Below are positions 10,701 to 21,702 of a DNA stretch of 64,000 nt, in pieces. The stretch covers positions 20,252,793 through 20,316,792 of the forward strand of contig OZ038435.1 in assembly GCA_964036275.1 (NCBI GenBank), read 5' to 3'. The notes below the pieces were generated by a model, which was given only the letters and a program-made list of their open reading frames with translations, was not told the origin of the DNA and made no database searches. The position numbers and the translations under genes are program-made. Origin of the DNA: Litoditis marina (Eukaryota > Nematoda > Chromadorea > Rhabditida > Rhabditidae). How positions within the stretch are numbered: the first letter of the stretch is position 1; every line of letters begins with the position of its first letter.

Positions 10701-13700
10701 CACTCTTCCATCTTCCTATCTCCATCTCCTCTCTCTCTTTCTCTCTCTCTCTTTCTCTCCTTTTCTCTGCTCCCCTCTTTTCTCAATCCCGTTCTTTCTC
10801 CCATTTTGACCTTGTCGTCTCTTCCTCTATCTACTCTCTCCCACCTTCCCATCTTATTCTTTTTCTAACCTCTCTCTCTCCATCTTGCTCTTTCTCTCTC
10901 TTTCACTCTCTCTCTCTCTCACTCTCTCTTTCTCTTTTCTCTTCTCTCTCAGTTTTTCTATTATTTACTCGAATGTTTTCAGAAAAAGGCGATTCACATC
11001 CAGAAAGCGTGTGCCATTCTGAAGGAAAAGTACAATGGAGATATTCCTGAAACCATCGAAGGTTCGTTTGCAAAATCGATCGATTCTCGATTTATAGACA
11101 GCTGGTAGATCAAAAATCTATAAGAATAAGAAGATTTAGTGAACCGTGGTTCAAGGTAGAGCGGAAAAGTAATAAGAAAACTAAGGTATCAAAAACCGCA
11201 AATGAAAACCGAAAAAAATCGATGACGCGAAAGCAAATGAAGGCGAAAATTTCAAAAGGTGTTGGTGTAAATTAGAAAACACAGAAGAAAAAGAGATACA
11301 CAGTACGACTTTTCGTTTTCAGGAGACTACAGCTTTCTAACCTTTGTTGTAACCAGTCAGAATGTACAATTTCGTATTGAAAATGTTTCATCACCCTACT
11401 TTTTATTCGATAACAACTATCTTCGTTGTTTAACAGTTCACTCAATTTCGCATGAAAATCCGGAAACCCTATGCTTAAATTTTCTTCTTTTTTTCAAGTT
11501 TTTTTCATTTCTTCTTTTACTCAATTGTGAATATCTGTGTTCTGAGTTGCGAAACGAGTCAAAGACAAATATGTTGTTGCCACGTGTAATATCAGTTATA
11601 CAAATCATGGATATCGATTGAAATGATTATGACGTCACGGTTTCGCCGACTCTTTTATCGATTTTTCCTTCGCGGGGGTCACCGCCTGGGTCGCTACTTC
11701 TTCCATTTCTTTCTGGTCCTAAAAATGAAAAAAAAATGAAAAAAAAAAACAATTTTGAAATTTCAAATTTATAACTTTTGCTTCAACTATAAATTCATAA
11801 CTTTTACATAGTCCATAATTTTTTTGAATCCTTTTACTCAGGTCGTCAACAATAATTTCGAGAACTCCTAACCAACTCTTGTGATGGTTGAATAAAGAAA
11901 CCCGAAATAATTAGTTCATTCATTTTGAGCAGAATTTGGGTCGAAAACTTCGCTTAAAATATTGAATTTTGGCGGATAAACGAATTATTGATTGAAATTG
12001 TTTTAATTTAAGCTCACCTTCTCATCACCGTCTTTCTTTTTCTTTTCTTCCCTTTCCTGAAATCAATTGAGTTTGCAAGAAATATTATCATTATGTTTTC
12101 TTCTAATAGTGTTGTAAAAATAAAAAGAATGCCATTCTGATATTTAGAAAAAAAAAACCGTAAAAAAGCGCGAGCATCGTAGATTGTTGTCAATTCTTTT
12201 TTATGGTGTGTACGAGTTATTAACTGTGTACAAATACAAAGTTCAAAGTATAAAGGCTAAAGTATAAATCTACAAACTCATTTAAACTAACTCTGTTCTC
12301 AAATCTCCGGAGAGGGGGGGGGCTAGAGTGCAAATCATCTACAAAATCGTATAAAAACTTGATATAAGAGGCGTCCATTTAAATAGTTTTTCAAAATTCA
12401 AATATTATGCAAATCTCGTCATTTTTTCTTGGAGCATGTTTCGATTAAATTTTACACAATTCTGACCAGATCTTCGGTTTCTAGTCAGAAAATTTACTGA
12501 CAACTGTCAGAAGTGAAAACGGGGTTTTTGACGCCGGTCAATTAATATTCTTGTTTTTTGGCATTCGTCAACGAATTACCTCCTTCATTCTGTGTAATTC
12601 TGACCACTGTCAGAATGTTCGCGGGATCGAACCTGCGGGCGCCAGGGCAAAAGGCAGACACACTGCCACTGCGCTACTGGGTCAGTAGTTTGGCTAGCGA
12701 CTGTCGCGGATATAACCTGCGCGAGCCGAATTGTACTGATCGCTCATATAACGAGACAGATTTAAATAATGAACTTTAATGAGAACTATGAATTAAATAA
12801 GTAACCGGGTTTATTTGGTACCGTTACCAGTTTTTAGTAAAATAACCTTTTGATTACCTCAGTAGGTAACCGCGTGGTAACCTGAAATGAGAAACCGGTT
12901 ACCCCTTATTTGTTGATTGTAGTTTTACCATTTATTTGTACGGTAACCAAAATAAAGTTTCTGCTTACCAACCGGTTACCTATGGGGTAACCTGGAAGAT
13001 TACCAAAAACCGGTATGGTTATCAAGAAACCCGGTTACTTAGGAAATTACCCTGAAAACTTGATCGCGCTCCCGGCATGACTCACAGAAACGCGCGCACC
13101 TAATCAGTAGCCGCTGTCGTGTAGTGGTTAGCGCTCGTGATTTTGAACTGACGGGGTCAGGTTCGAGTCCCGGCTGAGACAGGTGGTTTGCAAATACAGT
13201 TTTGACAATGGTCAGTTTCAGTATGCAAGTAACTGACGAATGTCAAAAGTAATGTGTAAAATAATGACCGTTGTCAGACTTCAAGAAAATAATTGACCCT
13301 CGTCATTTATTTGGACGATAAAGTCTGCGAAACGAAACCATAAACTGACCATATTCCAGGTTTCTCGGCAATAAATAAAAAATTGACCAGATTTGCAAAA
13401 TATTTGAATTTTGAAAAACTATTTAAATGGATGCCTCTTATATGGTTTCGCTGACCTTTTTCTTCATGTAAAAGCGGCAGGGCCATAAGTTACTGTATAC
13501 ATTCTATTCTGCTGTGTACCAGTTACAATCTAGGATCTTCGAACTTCGAACCTTATAGTAGCAGGGGGGGGGCTAAAATATAAATATACAAAATCGTATA
13601 AAATACAAATTTGATACCTTTTTCTCCTTGTCGCTCCAGTCGCTCTTGATGTCTTCTAGGGTGGGGTAGGCCTTGTTACCCGCCACGAGACCCTGCTTGA

Positions 13701-16700
13701 TCAACGCCTACAAAATATCTCTGTTACTTTGAGTCTTTTCTCTCTTTCCTCTCTGTTATTGTATTTCTATTATTCAATTTCCTCCCATCTTTTCTCTTTC
13801 ACTGCTTTCTCTCTTCAGCTGCTTGCCTCGCTCCCTCCCCAACCCCGCCCTCTCTCTATCTCTCTTCCTCCCTACCACCTAACTCTCTCCCTCTCCCTCC
13901 CCCTCCCCTTTCTTCTCCTCTCTTTCTCCCTCCCCCTCTCTCGCTCTCTCTATCCCTCTTCCTCTTTCTCTCTTTCACCTCTTTCTCGTTCAATTCCATC
14001 TTCTTTGGTTGAATGTCCGAGTTTCTTCTCGGCGGTTCAATTGGTCTATTCGACAGCGAAGTGCCTGACTTTTGGGCTTCCGATCGATTCTCGAAAAATA
14101 TTCAGTCGATAAATAGAAGATACAATTTAAATCTGGAACATTGGGCGGGAACATTGACTTTTTACCCCCCACCTTTCTGAATTTGTATTGCGTTTGGGGA
14201 ATTGTAGTTTGACCCCCCCCACCGGGGGGTTATAATTCAATTTATCACCTGCAATACAAAAGTTTGAGGGTGGGGGGTAAAAAGTAAACATTTCCGGTAT
14301 TGAAGTTCAGCCCCCCACTCGTTGAAGTTTGACCCCCCACCATTGAAGTTCTTCCCCCCGCCGACCCAAGTGGGGGGTAAATAGTAAATGTCGAAGTTGA
14401 ATTTTGACCCCCCCCCACTCTCCTAGATTTTCAGGTTTTAGCTTGAGTGGGGGGTTGAAGTGCTACGGGGGAGGGGGACTCAACTAAAGTGGGGGGCGAT
14501 ACTTCAATTTCCCCTATTGTGCAAAATATTATGAATGTTTGCAGTAAAACTTGAAAATATGTTCGAGAAACTGTCAGAGCCCCGCCACAACCCAATCTAA
14601 ACGATAAAACTATAATTTAAATAATGAACAAATACAATTAACAACTGAAATAAACAAATAAACAAATAAATAAACAAACCGGTGGGGGCGGGGGTTTGCT
14701 GCAGCTGACTATCACCCATGACACGATTACTGGTACACAAAAGGTGAGCCATATCAAGCACAACATTGGACCTGGAAAGAGAGAATATATAGTCGTCGCC
14801 AACGGAGATGCGGGAGGGTACTGTATATCTCACTTTCCGCTGTGTACGCACACACGTATTCGATTCTAAAGCTTGGCCGTCATTTGCTCTAATAGCGTAG
14901 TTGTTAGCGCCCTGCTACGGATCGTTTGCTCGCAGGTTCGATTCCGACGAAAGACAGAAACTTATAATTCTAGCACCCACTATAGTACTGTTTCAGACGG
15001 TTTCAGAGAGTTGAGTAGTTTTTTTTAAGAGCGGTTAGGGGTTGAAGAAGGACGATTATGTGATACAGTCCCAACGCTTCAGTCGTCTAAACTGCAATAC
15101 ATTTTTCAATTGCAGTTTAAAGGACCGTTGACACGGGATTGGTCCACTAAATGGTCTTACTTTAAGAGGTTTTTCAAGAGGGGGTGGGAGTTAGGTAAAA
15201 CTTTTTTAGTTCACGCACAACATTCGACCTAGAAAGAGAGAATTTAGTACTGTTTTAGACGGTTTTAGATGGTTAAGAGGATTTTTAAGAGTGGTTAGGG
15301 GTTAAAGTAAAACTTGTTCAGTATGAGCACAAGATTGAGGCTGATAGACAACGTTTTGCTCTGAGTTGGTTTGTTTTGGTTTGTTCATACTATAAATTGA
15401 GAAAGAGTTTAGTTCTTTAATGCAACTAATGTGAACTCTCAGAAAAGTATATTTTCAGTAAAAAAATTTATACCTAGAAAATATTTTTCTAGTTCAGGAA
15501 ACTGAATTGAGAAAACTGTCGAAGTCAATAGAATATATTAAAGATTACGATTTATCAATCTACTAATTTTACTACTATTTTCAAAACTTTGAAATAATTT
15601 CGAAAAGTTCGGAAACCAACTTTCGGTGCAGCCTTTGGAGTCGACCACCTATAATGGAGGATTTGATAGAAATGATGGAAGTTTATTGAATTTCACGTGA
15701 ATCTGAGGAAAATTTCTGAGGAAACAGGAAAACCGAGTGGAAAAGGACATTTTCGAGTGCAGAATAAGGCCGTTTTCACGATTTTTGGGAAAAACACGCG
15801 AAAGAAATTTTGTTCTGAGTAAAGAGTCTGAAATATGAAGAGAGGTTCTCTCTAGCCTTTTGAACTTGAAAAAGTAGAGAGATAAAAAGTCAATCAAGTA
15901 GTGAAACAGTCGAGTGTGTTTTATTGATGCAACAGTTCAAACTACAATTATACTATTGGCCCCGCTCCCCAACATACCTCTTTTTCTGATATCATAACTA
16001 ATAATGATAAATTGAATAAGAATAATATTAATATTAATAAGAATAATGATGATCATTATTTATTCCAGACCTGTGTTCTCTACCGGGCGTCGGCCCTAAG
16101 ATGTCTCATCTGGTCCTCCAAATTGCCTGGGGCAAAACGGAGGGAATCGCCGTGGACACCCATGTTCACAGGATCGCCAATCGATTGGGTCAGTCGATGG
16201 GATGCGTATCGATTTATTGATTTTCAATTTGATTTATAGCTAATCGGGACGAGATTCGAACGTGTACGTTGTATTTATTGAGCCCGATCACCCACATCGA
16301 TCAATATTCATGTAATGCGTGCGAGCTTCTCTCTTTTTGTCCGAGGTCAGAACGTTGAGCTCAGCTCCAGATAACTAGATTGACGCCGTAATTCACGAAT
16401 TTCGACCAAAAAGCAACGGGTTCGAACTACAAACATGGGGATACAAACACAGTCAACTATGGTCACTCCTTTATGTTGTTAATCAAATTTATAAAAATAC
16501 ATGCAATTCTTAAATTAAATTATTACAATACTAGTATGTTACTGCTGTGTTTCCAAATTACAACTCGTGATTTCAGGTTGGATGAAAACAAAGAACCCGG
16601 AAGAAACGCGACTTCAATTGCAGAAAATGTTGCCAAAGTTCGTTTCTAATTTAGTTTTTGTTTGTAATTTTGGTTCGTGACTTCATTGAAGATAGGCGGA

Positions 16701-18486
16701 CTGAGTTGAACCATATGGGCATCTGGTGAAAAAAGTTTCAAGTTTCATTCAAGAGTACGTAGGCGAAAATGTTTTTCAAACGCGAAGTTGAACAAAACTT
16801 TGACCAGCGCAGTAAAATGTATCAGTTGAACATTCGAACAACTTTTGGTCACCAAAAACGTGTTATACTACCACAGTTTTCTATATGAATACCTTACCCC
16901 TTACGTGTAATTTGATGCATATTCGTAATTACAATGTTTACTAATAAGGTAACATTCACAGAAATAGACACATCAGAAAAGGTCGCATTTCTGGAATCAT
17001 GACGCGTTTCCCATGTTTAAGTGTCCCATTCCACCAGCATAATCCATCGCATGTTTCAGTATTGATTGATATTATCGATTGACCTCCACCTAGTCATGTC
17101 AACGTTGCATGTCAAGAAACATAAAATTGTAGCAACTGAATTGGTTTGATTATGTCATCATTCACCATTATACATACGGGTACTATCACAACTGAAATTC
17201 ACAATATTGATTGCTCATATCGATTGATTGTAGATCAGAATGGTCCTCAATCAATCCGCTTCTCGTGGGTTTCGGTCAACAAGTGTGTCTCCCCGTGAAA
17301 CCGCGCTGCTCCGACTGCCTTCTCAGTTCAATTTGCCCTTCTTCTACTAAAAAGGAGGAAAAATCGATAATTTCTCCGAAAAAGGTAGACTTACTTAAAA
17401 TTATGGTTTCTGATTGAAATGTGACTGAAGAAAGGGGAAAAGTCGATAATTTCTCCCAAATAAGTAGATTTCCGGATCTGCATTTATGTAAAAACTTATT
17501 GATTTGGTGAAATCGTGTTTCTTTGACTAAAATAGAAATAAGTCGATAATTTCTCCGAAAAAAGTGAAGTCTGTAAAAACAGTTTATTCACTTGTTGTTC
17601 ACTATTCTCGAAAAAAGAAAAGTCTTTAATTTCTCCGAAAAAAGAAACTAATTGTTAATCGATGGACTTTGTGTAAATGTGTTTACTTGTTTCCTCTGAT
17701 TAAAAATTGAGGAGATATCGATAAGTTCTCCCAATGAGGTGGGTTTTTGGTCTTTCTTAGGTAGATCTCATATCAAATTGAGAAAACAAGTGGCACGTGT
17801 AAAACACTCAGGAATTGTGGAACTATAGTTCTCGCCATGCCCACTGAGACTTTGGCAGCTTGCCAATGAAACTTCGAATGAATATAATTCAGAGAAATAA
17901 TGGGTTTTATGAGAATCGTTTCTACCTACGTACTATAACAAGAGTGAACTGCCGCTCAGAAAAGTGTCTGGTGTTTTGAAAATCATTAAAGGGGAAAAGT
18001 AAGGAAAGTTAATATGAAAGAGCTTATCAGGAGAAACTTTTACATATAATTCCTAATTCAAACTAACGAACCTAATTTGCAAACGGTTGACACGTGTTTG
18101 CCTGTTTTGGCGCGCGCAACGTTACATTTAGGTACCCCGGGGTACCTAAACTAGCTTTCCTTTCTTCTCCCTTTAACATGGTGAAAAGCCGCCTTGAAAT
18201 TTTGTTGGCACGCTGCCGAGATCTTAGTGGAAATGATTGGAACTATAACAATTTAAATATCGCATTTTCTTTTGATTAGGGTTCTCACAGATTCTTCTAA
18301 GTATTCAGTTTACTTGGTGTTGAATTGAAAGTTTGATCAAGAAAAAAACAGAGAGGAAGACTTTAAAAAGAGGAACTTTGACTGATTTCAATTTAGGAAA
18401 CTGTGGAGAAGCATCATGACGAGTTGGTCGAAAATCAACAGAAAACGGAGAGAAAACCGAGAAAGGGAAAGAATGATAAGAAGTAA
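7739..18486 (+). CDS. nth-1: Endonuclease III homolog (DNA glycosylase/AP lyase)
   Basis: Nuclear/mitochondrial base excision repair enzyme that removes oxidised pyrimidines and nicks the abasic site. Nine exons: 7739-7816, 9153-9245, 9824-9901, 10487-10579, 10983-11061, 16069-16188, 16577-16637, 17234-17384, 18397-18486. All phases agree; 843 nt, 280 residues. Family landmarks in order: the NAPVD and [14 protein letters not shown] motifs; the helix-hairpin-helix [11 protein letters not shown] with the catalytic lysine at about residue 151; VDTHVHR with the catalytic aspartate at about 170; and the iron-sulfur loop C-X6-C-X2-C-X5-C ([10 protein letters not shown]) in exon 8. Exon 9 encodes a basic Lys/Arg tail ending NDKK. 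The start was chosen as the ATG that puts W and the following helix in register with NTHL1 homologs; an upstream exon is not excluded. Intron 5 (5 kb) hosts an antisense gene and transposons. Exons 8 and 9 are duplicated at 24981-25429. Confidence 0.93.
8763..8835 (-). tRNA. tRNA-Met (CAU), elongator type
   Basis: A 73-nt cloverleaf read on the minus strand from GCTTCCGTAGCGCAG to the discriminator A. Anticodon loop CTCATAA (CAU), T-arm GTGAGTTCGAGCCTCAC. Acceptor GCTTCCG pairs with CGGGAGC, with one wobble. It has the elongator-type anticodon arm GTCAGTCTCATAATCTGA. A TTTT terminator follows. It lies antisense in nth-1 intron 1. Confidence 0.95.
9596..9800 (+). repeat. tRNA-like SINE-type repeat, copy 1
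   Basis: The 3' half resembles a tRNA: box A-like TAGCGTAGTGGTTAGCGC and box B GGTTCGATCCC, but the anticodon arm is degenerate. The 5' half is a module, TAGTCGTCGCCCACGGAAAG, with a CGGAAAG/CTTTCCG hairpin. The whole arrangement recurs at 14790-15000. The 5' module alone recurs at about 22515-22562 and 26207-26245. It sits just before nth-1 exon 3. Confidence 0.55.
9924..10047. mobile_element. TTAA MITE, copy 5
   Basis: Complete 124-bp element starting 23 bp after the splice donor of nth-1 exon 3. Confidence 0.85.
10160..10250. repeat. GTACATGTAC-type simple repeat
   Basis: Repeated self-complementary TACATGTACATG units in nth-1 intron 3. Confidence 0.8.
10590..10965. repeat. Pyrimidine (TTTCTC)n tract
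   Basis: About 375 bp of nearly pure C/T on this strand, mostly CTCTTT units, in nth-1 intron 4. The Ser/Leu/Phe-rich frames over it are low-complexity artefacts. Confidence 0.9.
11635..13707 (-). CDS. 3' exons of an unidentified gene, nested antisense in nth-1 intron 5
   Basis: Three minus-strand exons: 13707-13618, 12056-12018, 11718-11635 (TGA at 11637-11635). All joins are phase 0, with acceptors ttgtag, tttcag and ttttag and donors gtatca and gtgagc. The 70-residue stretch begins [15 protein letters not shown], passes through [10 protein letters not shown] and a Lys/Glu-rich run ([13 protein letters not shown]), and ends KESAKP. I do not recognise the family. The 5' exons were not found. 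They may be in 13.7-16 kb, hidden among repeats, or beyond nth-1 exon 6. The charged tail may be disordered or coiled. Confidence 0.6.
12612..12690 (-). pseudogene. tRNA-like sequence (degenerate)
   Basis: The minus strand shows box A-like CAGTAGCGCAGTGG and box B CAGGTTCGATCCC. The acceptor ends do not pair well and the anticodon arm is irregular. Probably a SINE head or tRNA relic inside the TIR element. Confidence 0.4.
12802..13072. repeat. GGTAACC-rich repeat, copy 3 (diverged)
   Basis: Same motif vocabulary as 1259-1490 and 5051-5281 with more substitutions, nested in the TIR element. Confidence 0.5.
13108..13182 (+). pseudogene. tRNA-like sequence (degenerate)
   Basis: Box A-like TGTAGTGGTTAGCGC and a good box B, GGTTCGAGTCCC. 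The anticodon stem is poorly formed. Orientation is opposite to 12612-12690. Confidence 0.45.
13735..13985. repeat. Pyrimidine-rich tract
   Basis: CTCTTTCC/CCCTCC-rich low complexity. Frames across it are not genes. Confidence 0.85.
14145..14515. repeat. G/C-homopolymer-rich dispersed repeat, copy 2
   Basis: Collinear with 2590-2990, including GTATTGAAGTTCAGCCCCCC and the GTTGAAGT...GGACTCAACTAAAG end. Confidence 0.7.
14790..15000 (+). repeat. tRNA-like SINE-type repeat, copy 2
   Basis: Matches 9596-9800 throughout: TAGTCGTCGCCAACGGAGA, TCACTTTCCGCTGTGTACGC, CTAATAGCGTAGTTGTTAGC, GCTCGCAGGTTCGATTCC and AGCACCCACTATA. Confidence 0.6.
15042..15165. mobile_element. TTAA MITE, copy 6
   Basis: Full palindrome with a mutated left terminus (TTGAAGAAGGAC). 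Confidence 0.75.
15170..16068. other. Rest of nth-1 intron 5, no gene seen
   Basis: AT-rich. A minus-strand open frame at 15649-15897 has no splice or family support. A duplicated AAAGAGAGAAT...TAGTACTGTT motif near 15235 echoes 14778. Confidence 0.4.
17355..17745 (+). repeat. About 85-bp tandem repeat derived from the nth-1 exon 8 end
   Basis: The exon 8 end (TCGATAATTTCTCCGAAAAA then a donor) recurs about four more times in intron 8, near 17445, 17535, 17620 and 17715, with decreasing similarity. Several copies keep a GTAGA/GTGAA-like donor. Confidence 0.65.
17835..18235. mobile_element. Diverged TIR element in nth-1 intron 8
   Basis: Ends resemble those of 24357-24806: CCCACTGAGACTTTGGCAG on the left and CTGCCGAGATCTTAGTGG on the right. 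Confidence 0.45.
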
Positions 18487-18844
18487 TATCGTTGTTTGTT
18501 GTTGTGTTGTTGATTGGTTATTGATTTGTTGGTATGAGCTATGAAGTTTTTCCGAATCGATTTGAGACAAATAAGTATATCGCGGTAACTGGATGAAATC
18601 ATGATTTACTACACTTCATCAACAGTTCTTACACTATTTTCAAGTATGAATGAAACAATGTTTTTTCGTTCTTCATGACTGGGGTGTTTCATTTCAGTAC
18701 TATAGGTTTTAAATAGAAGTAACTCACAGAAAATCTGACTGAAAACAATGCAAATTGTTGGTTTTGTTGAGCCGACTGAGTTTTGGCCGTACTGTAATAA
18801 TACTGTAGTATATAAAGCTCACACCAAACTATATTTATAATTTT

Positions 18845-19207
18845 AAAAAGTGGGGGAACCAACAAATGTGTGAGTTGTGTTTGGTTCGACCTCGATATCA
18901 GCAAAAAGTGAACGATACGAATTGCTGTGATACTGTAGCAGAAGTATTCTGCAAAAATAGAACAATACAAATGTTGCACAATGGTTCACGAAGCCCGCAT
19001 GATATTTCAGAAATTGCCGAAGGGTATTTCATGTGTGCTTTGACGACATGCGTGCGTTGTGTGTGAACCATTGTGCAACATTTGTATTGTTCTATTTTTG
19101 CAGAATACTTCTGCTACAGTATCACAGCAATTCGTATCGTTCATTTTTTGCTGATATCGAGGTCGAACCAAACACAACTCACACATTTGTTGGTTCCCCC
19201 ACTTTTT
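18845..19207. repeat. Near-perfect 145-bp inverted repeat (long hairpin)
   Basis: Arms 18845-18989 and 19063-19207 are complementary over 145 positions with one mismatch by my reading, separated by a 73-nt loop. Arms start AAAAAGTGGGGGAACC. The same peptide can be read from both arms only because they are inverted copies. No gene assigned. Confidence 0.9.
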
Positions 19208-19209
19208 AC

Positions 19210-19856
19210 TAATTGTCCTTTTTTTGCTAGTTGTACTCCTACAACTTCATATGTTGCCTATTTACAGAGTGAATCTTGTGAACTCATTATATTATTATGG
19301 AAATCTCAGTTTTGTGTGTGCACGAAGCCGAATGCAGACCATAAAATTGCTGATGTTGTAATATAACGCAGGTTACTGGCTCTGTGACTAACAACAACTG
19401 AACAAAAACGCTAAACGTTCCGATTGACATGTACACCGCTTTTAGCGGCGATAAGCGATGGGGATTGGCGCCATTGACAAATCTACAATTAGAGACACCA
19501 ACTCACTTACAATATAGCCATTATTTCCAATACCACATCAAAAACCTTCGTTGAAATTTTTTTTCATTCCTGTGTCAATTGACACACGCGTCTGGCGCCA
19601 GAACGAAACGAAATTTTCTAGGTTTGTGAGCTACCAGTACACACTACATGTGTCAATTACTGATTGGAGCAATATTCAAACTATTCAATTGTCAGTTTCG
19701 TGTGTTTTTGTTTTGGCGCCATTTGGCGTCTGTTCCGAGCCAGACGATAAATTTCGCGCCAGAAGAAAAATTTCAGTTTTGGAAAAAGACTTTCACACTT
19801 TCCAACAAATTATTCAATTTCTATTAGTGTTCAACATTTTAGTTGATGATAAATAG
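19210..19856. other. Intergenic spacer, no gene seen
   Basis: No coding frame with splice support. Contains scattered TTTGGCGCCA motifs leading into the adjacent GGCGCC repeat. Confidence 0.4.
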
Positions 19857-20260
19857 TGTTTTGCCGTTTTTGGCGCCTATTGGCGCCAGCACCGGGCGCC
19901 GATGGTGATGTATTTATCTCAGATTTGGCGCGACGGGCTAACTTTTGCATTATAACTCATGTTTCAAATTTCAGCTAAATCGGTTCGGTAGTTTTTCCGA
20001 TAGTGGTTTTTGGCGCCTATTGGCGCCCGCGCCCGGCGCCAATGAGGAGCTATACATCTCATATTTGGCGCGACATGCTAAATTTTGCATTAGAACTCAT
20101 GTTTCAAATTTCAGCTAAATCGGTTCGATAGTTTTTCCAATAGTCGTTTTTGGCGCCTATTGGCGCCCGCGCCCGGCGCCAGAGATTACATATACATTTC
20201 ATACTTGGCGCGACGAGCTAACTTTTGCCATAGAATAGATGTTTCAAAATTGGTTCAGTA
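19857..20260 (+). repeat. About 130-bp GGCGCC-rich tandem repeat, three units
   Basis: Units start near 19865, 19998 and 20143 with TTTTTGGCGCCTATTGGCGC. Each then has ATTTGGCGCGAC, ACTCATGTTTCAAATTTCAG and CTAAATCGGTTCG. Confidence 0.8.
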
Positions 20261-20289
20261 GTTTTTCCACTACGATGCGGACAGAATTC

Positions 20290-20342
20290 CGTGAGGGAGG
20301 AGGGACGAGGGAGGAGGGAGGAGGGAGGAGGGACGAGGGACG
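20290..20342 (+). repeat. GGGAGGA purine repeat with quadruplex potential
   Basis: More than eight GGG runs spaced by 2-4 bases. Confidence 0.7.
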
Positions 20343-20646
20343 AATTACGGCGGAACTTTTCAACAACGACACGAAACCATAACTCAGGCGAAAATAATCC
20401 GATTTGGCTGAAATTTTCACACAATGTTCAATTCGTGATTCTCTAACGTTCTCTCTTTTTAGTTTTCAAAAAAAGAATATGTTTGAAGATTTTTGTTAAT
20501 TAAAAGGAAAAAACGAGTCCGCAATGGCCAAACCAAAGACAACTCACGCAGAGCGCTTCGCGCTCCGCGCGATATAGCGACTAGTCTCGTTCTATAATAT
20601 ATTCTAATCGACTTTTCAATAACCAGCTGTTTGGTGCACTGATAGG

Positions 20647-20816
20647 CAACCCGTACTAGATACGGCACAGCCAGGGGCGCGCTTATATAAACAAGGTCTT
20701 TCCAAACAGCTGTTGTTCCCTTGAGTAAGGTTGTCAGTGGTAGGTTGCCGCGGCGATTATAACTGGGGATACAGTACTCTTACGTGGCCTATGGCATGCG
20801 TTCCCGACGGGTGTCT
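20647..20816 (+). promoter_or_regulatory. Promoter-like repeat element E1
   Basis: Order of conserved parts: palindrome CCGTACTAGATACGG, GC box CAGGGGCGCGC, TATATAAACAAGG, then GTCAGTGGTAGGTTGCCG with CGGCGA about 50 nt later, and finally CATGCGTTCCCGACGGGTGT. The TATA-like box at constant distance suggests a transcribed unit of roughly 100 nt. No reading frame is kept among copies. Confidence 0.5.
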
Positions 20817-21235
20817 CATGACGTGAAGAACATTTTTGTAGTTTGAACTCCCTGCGATAAGAAGGAAAGTGAAGTCTTGGAAGTGAAGAACAATGTAGTT
20901 TGAACTTCCTGATATAAGGATTGAAGAGTTTTGACGGGAAGAACATTTTTGTAGTTTGAACTCAGTGTGATCAGGAGGATAATTTAGTTCACCCTGCCAC
21001 ACTCTGAAATTTGGAACAGATTGTTCCCGACTGTTTTTTTGTGAATTACATGTTTTTTTCCATATATTTTACAACAGAATCAGCAATGAAACATGAACTT
21101 CTAGAAGAATGAAAAATCTGGTTCTCATTTATCGACAATGTTCCTGAGGGATATCAGGTCAAATATTTTCAACGAAAACTCGCGAATTCGCTAGTGAGTA
21201 AGAGATTTAGCCGTTATTTCTCTGCCGCAAAGTGA

Positions 21236-21410
21236 CAACCCGTACTAGATACGACGCAGCTCGGGGCGCGCCTATATAGGCGAGATCTTTCTCTACGCAG
21301 TTAATGAGGTTCCCTGTCAAAACATCGTCAGTGGTATGTTGCCGCGGCGACAACCTACAGTGGATACAAAAGTTTCTTCGTCACCATGCATGCGTTCCCG
21401 ACGGGTGTAC
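21236..21410 (+). promoter_or_regulatory. Promoter-like repeat element E2
   Basis: Same parts as E1 with TATATAGGCGAG as the TATA-like box and a one-base change in the palindrome (TACGACG). Confidence 0.5.
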
Positions 21411-21530
21411 TTAAGGTGAAGAACATTTTGTAGTTTGAACTGAGTTTTTCAAACAAATCGCTTTCGACCGTTTCCATGTTTCACGTGAATACGCTGTATA
21501 CTGATACCGCTATTTTTCTGCCGCATTTAG

Positions 21531-21702
21531 GCAACCCGTAATAGGTACGGCGCAGCCAGGGGCGCGCTTATATAAACAAGGTCTTTCCCACCAGCTGTTG
21601 TTCCCTTGAGTAAGGTTGTCAGTGGTAGGTTGCCGCGGCGATTATAACTGGGGATACAGTACTCTTACGTGGCCTATGACATGCGTTCCCGACGGGTGTC
21701 TC
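21531..21702 (+). promoter_or_regulatory. Promoter-like repeat element E3
   Basis: Nearly identical to E1 downstream of the TATA-like box; palindrome altered to CCGTAATAGGTACGG. Confidence 0.5.

Larger units (their letters stand above)
12362..13443. mobile_element. 1.08-kb TIR element carrying tRNA-like segments
   Basis: About 60-bp terminal inverted repeats begin ATATAAGAGGC and extend through ATTTAAATAGTTTTTCAAAA; the right end is the complement with a few mismatches. The interior has repeated TGACNNNNGTCA motifs, a GGTAACC repeat (12802-13072) and two tRNA-like stretches. There is no transposase frame. It lies in an intron of the 11635-13707 gene as well as in nth-1 intron 5. Confidence 0.65.

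Noticed and set aside
10512..11050. Ser/Leu/Phe-rich open frames
   Set aside because: Translation of a (TTTCTC)n tract in nth-1 intron 4; only the last part overlaps real exon 5, in a different frame.
15649..15897. Minus-strand 82-codon frame as the missing 5' exon of the antisense gene
   Set aside because: No matching donor or acceptor and no compatible phase with the exon at 13707.
18689..19366. Identical peptides from both strands
   Set aside because: A consequence of the 145-bp inverted repeat; the frames run into unrelated flanks.
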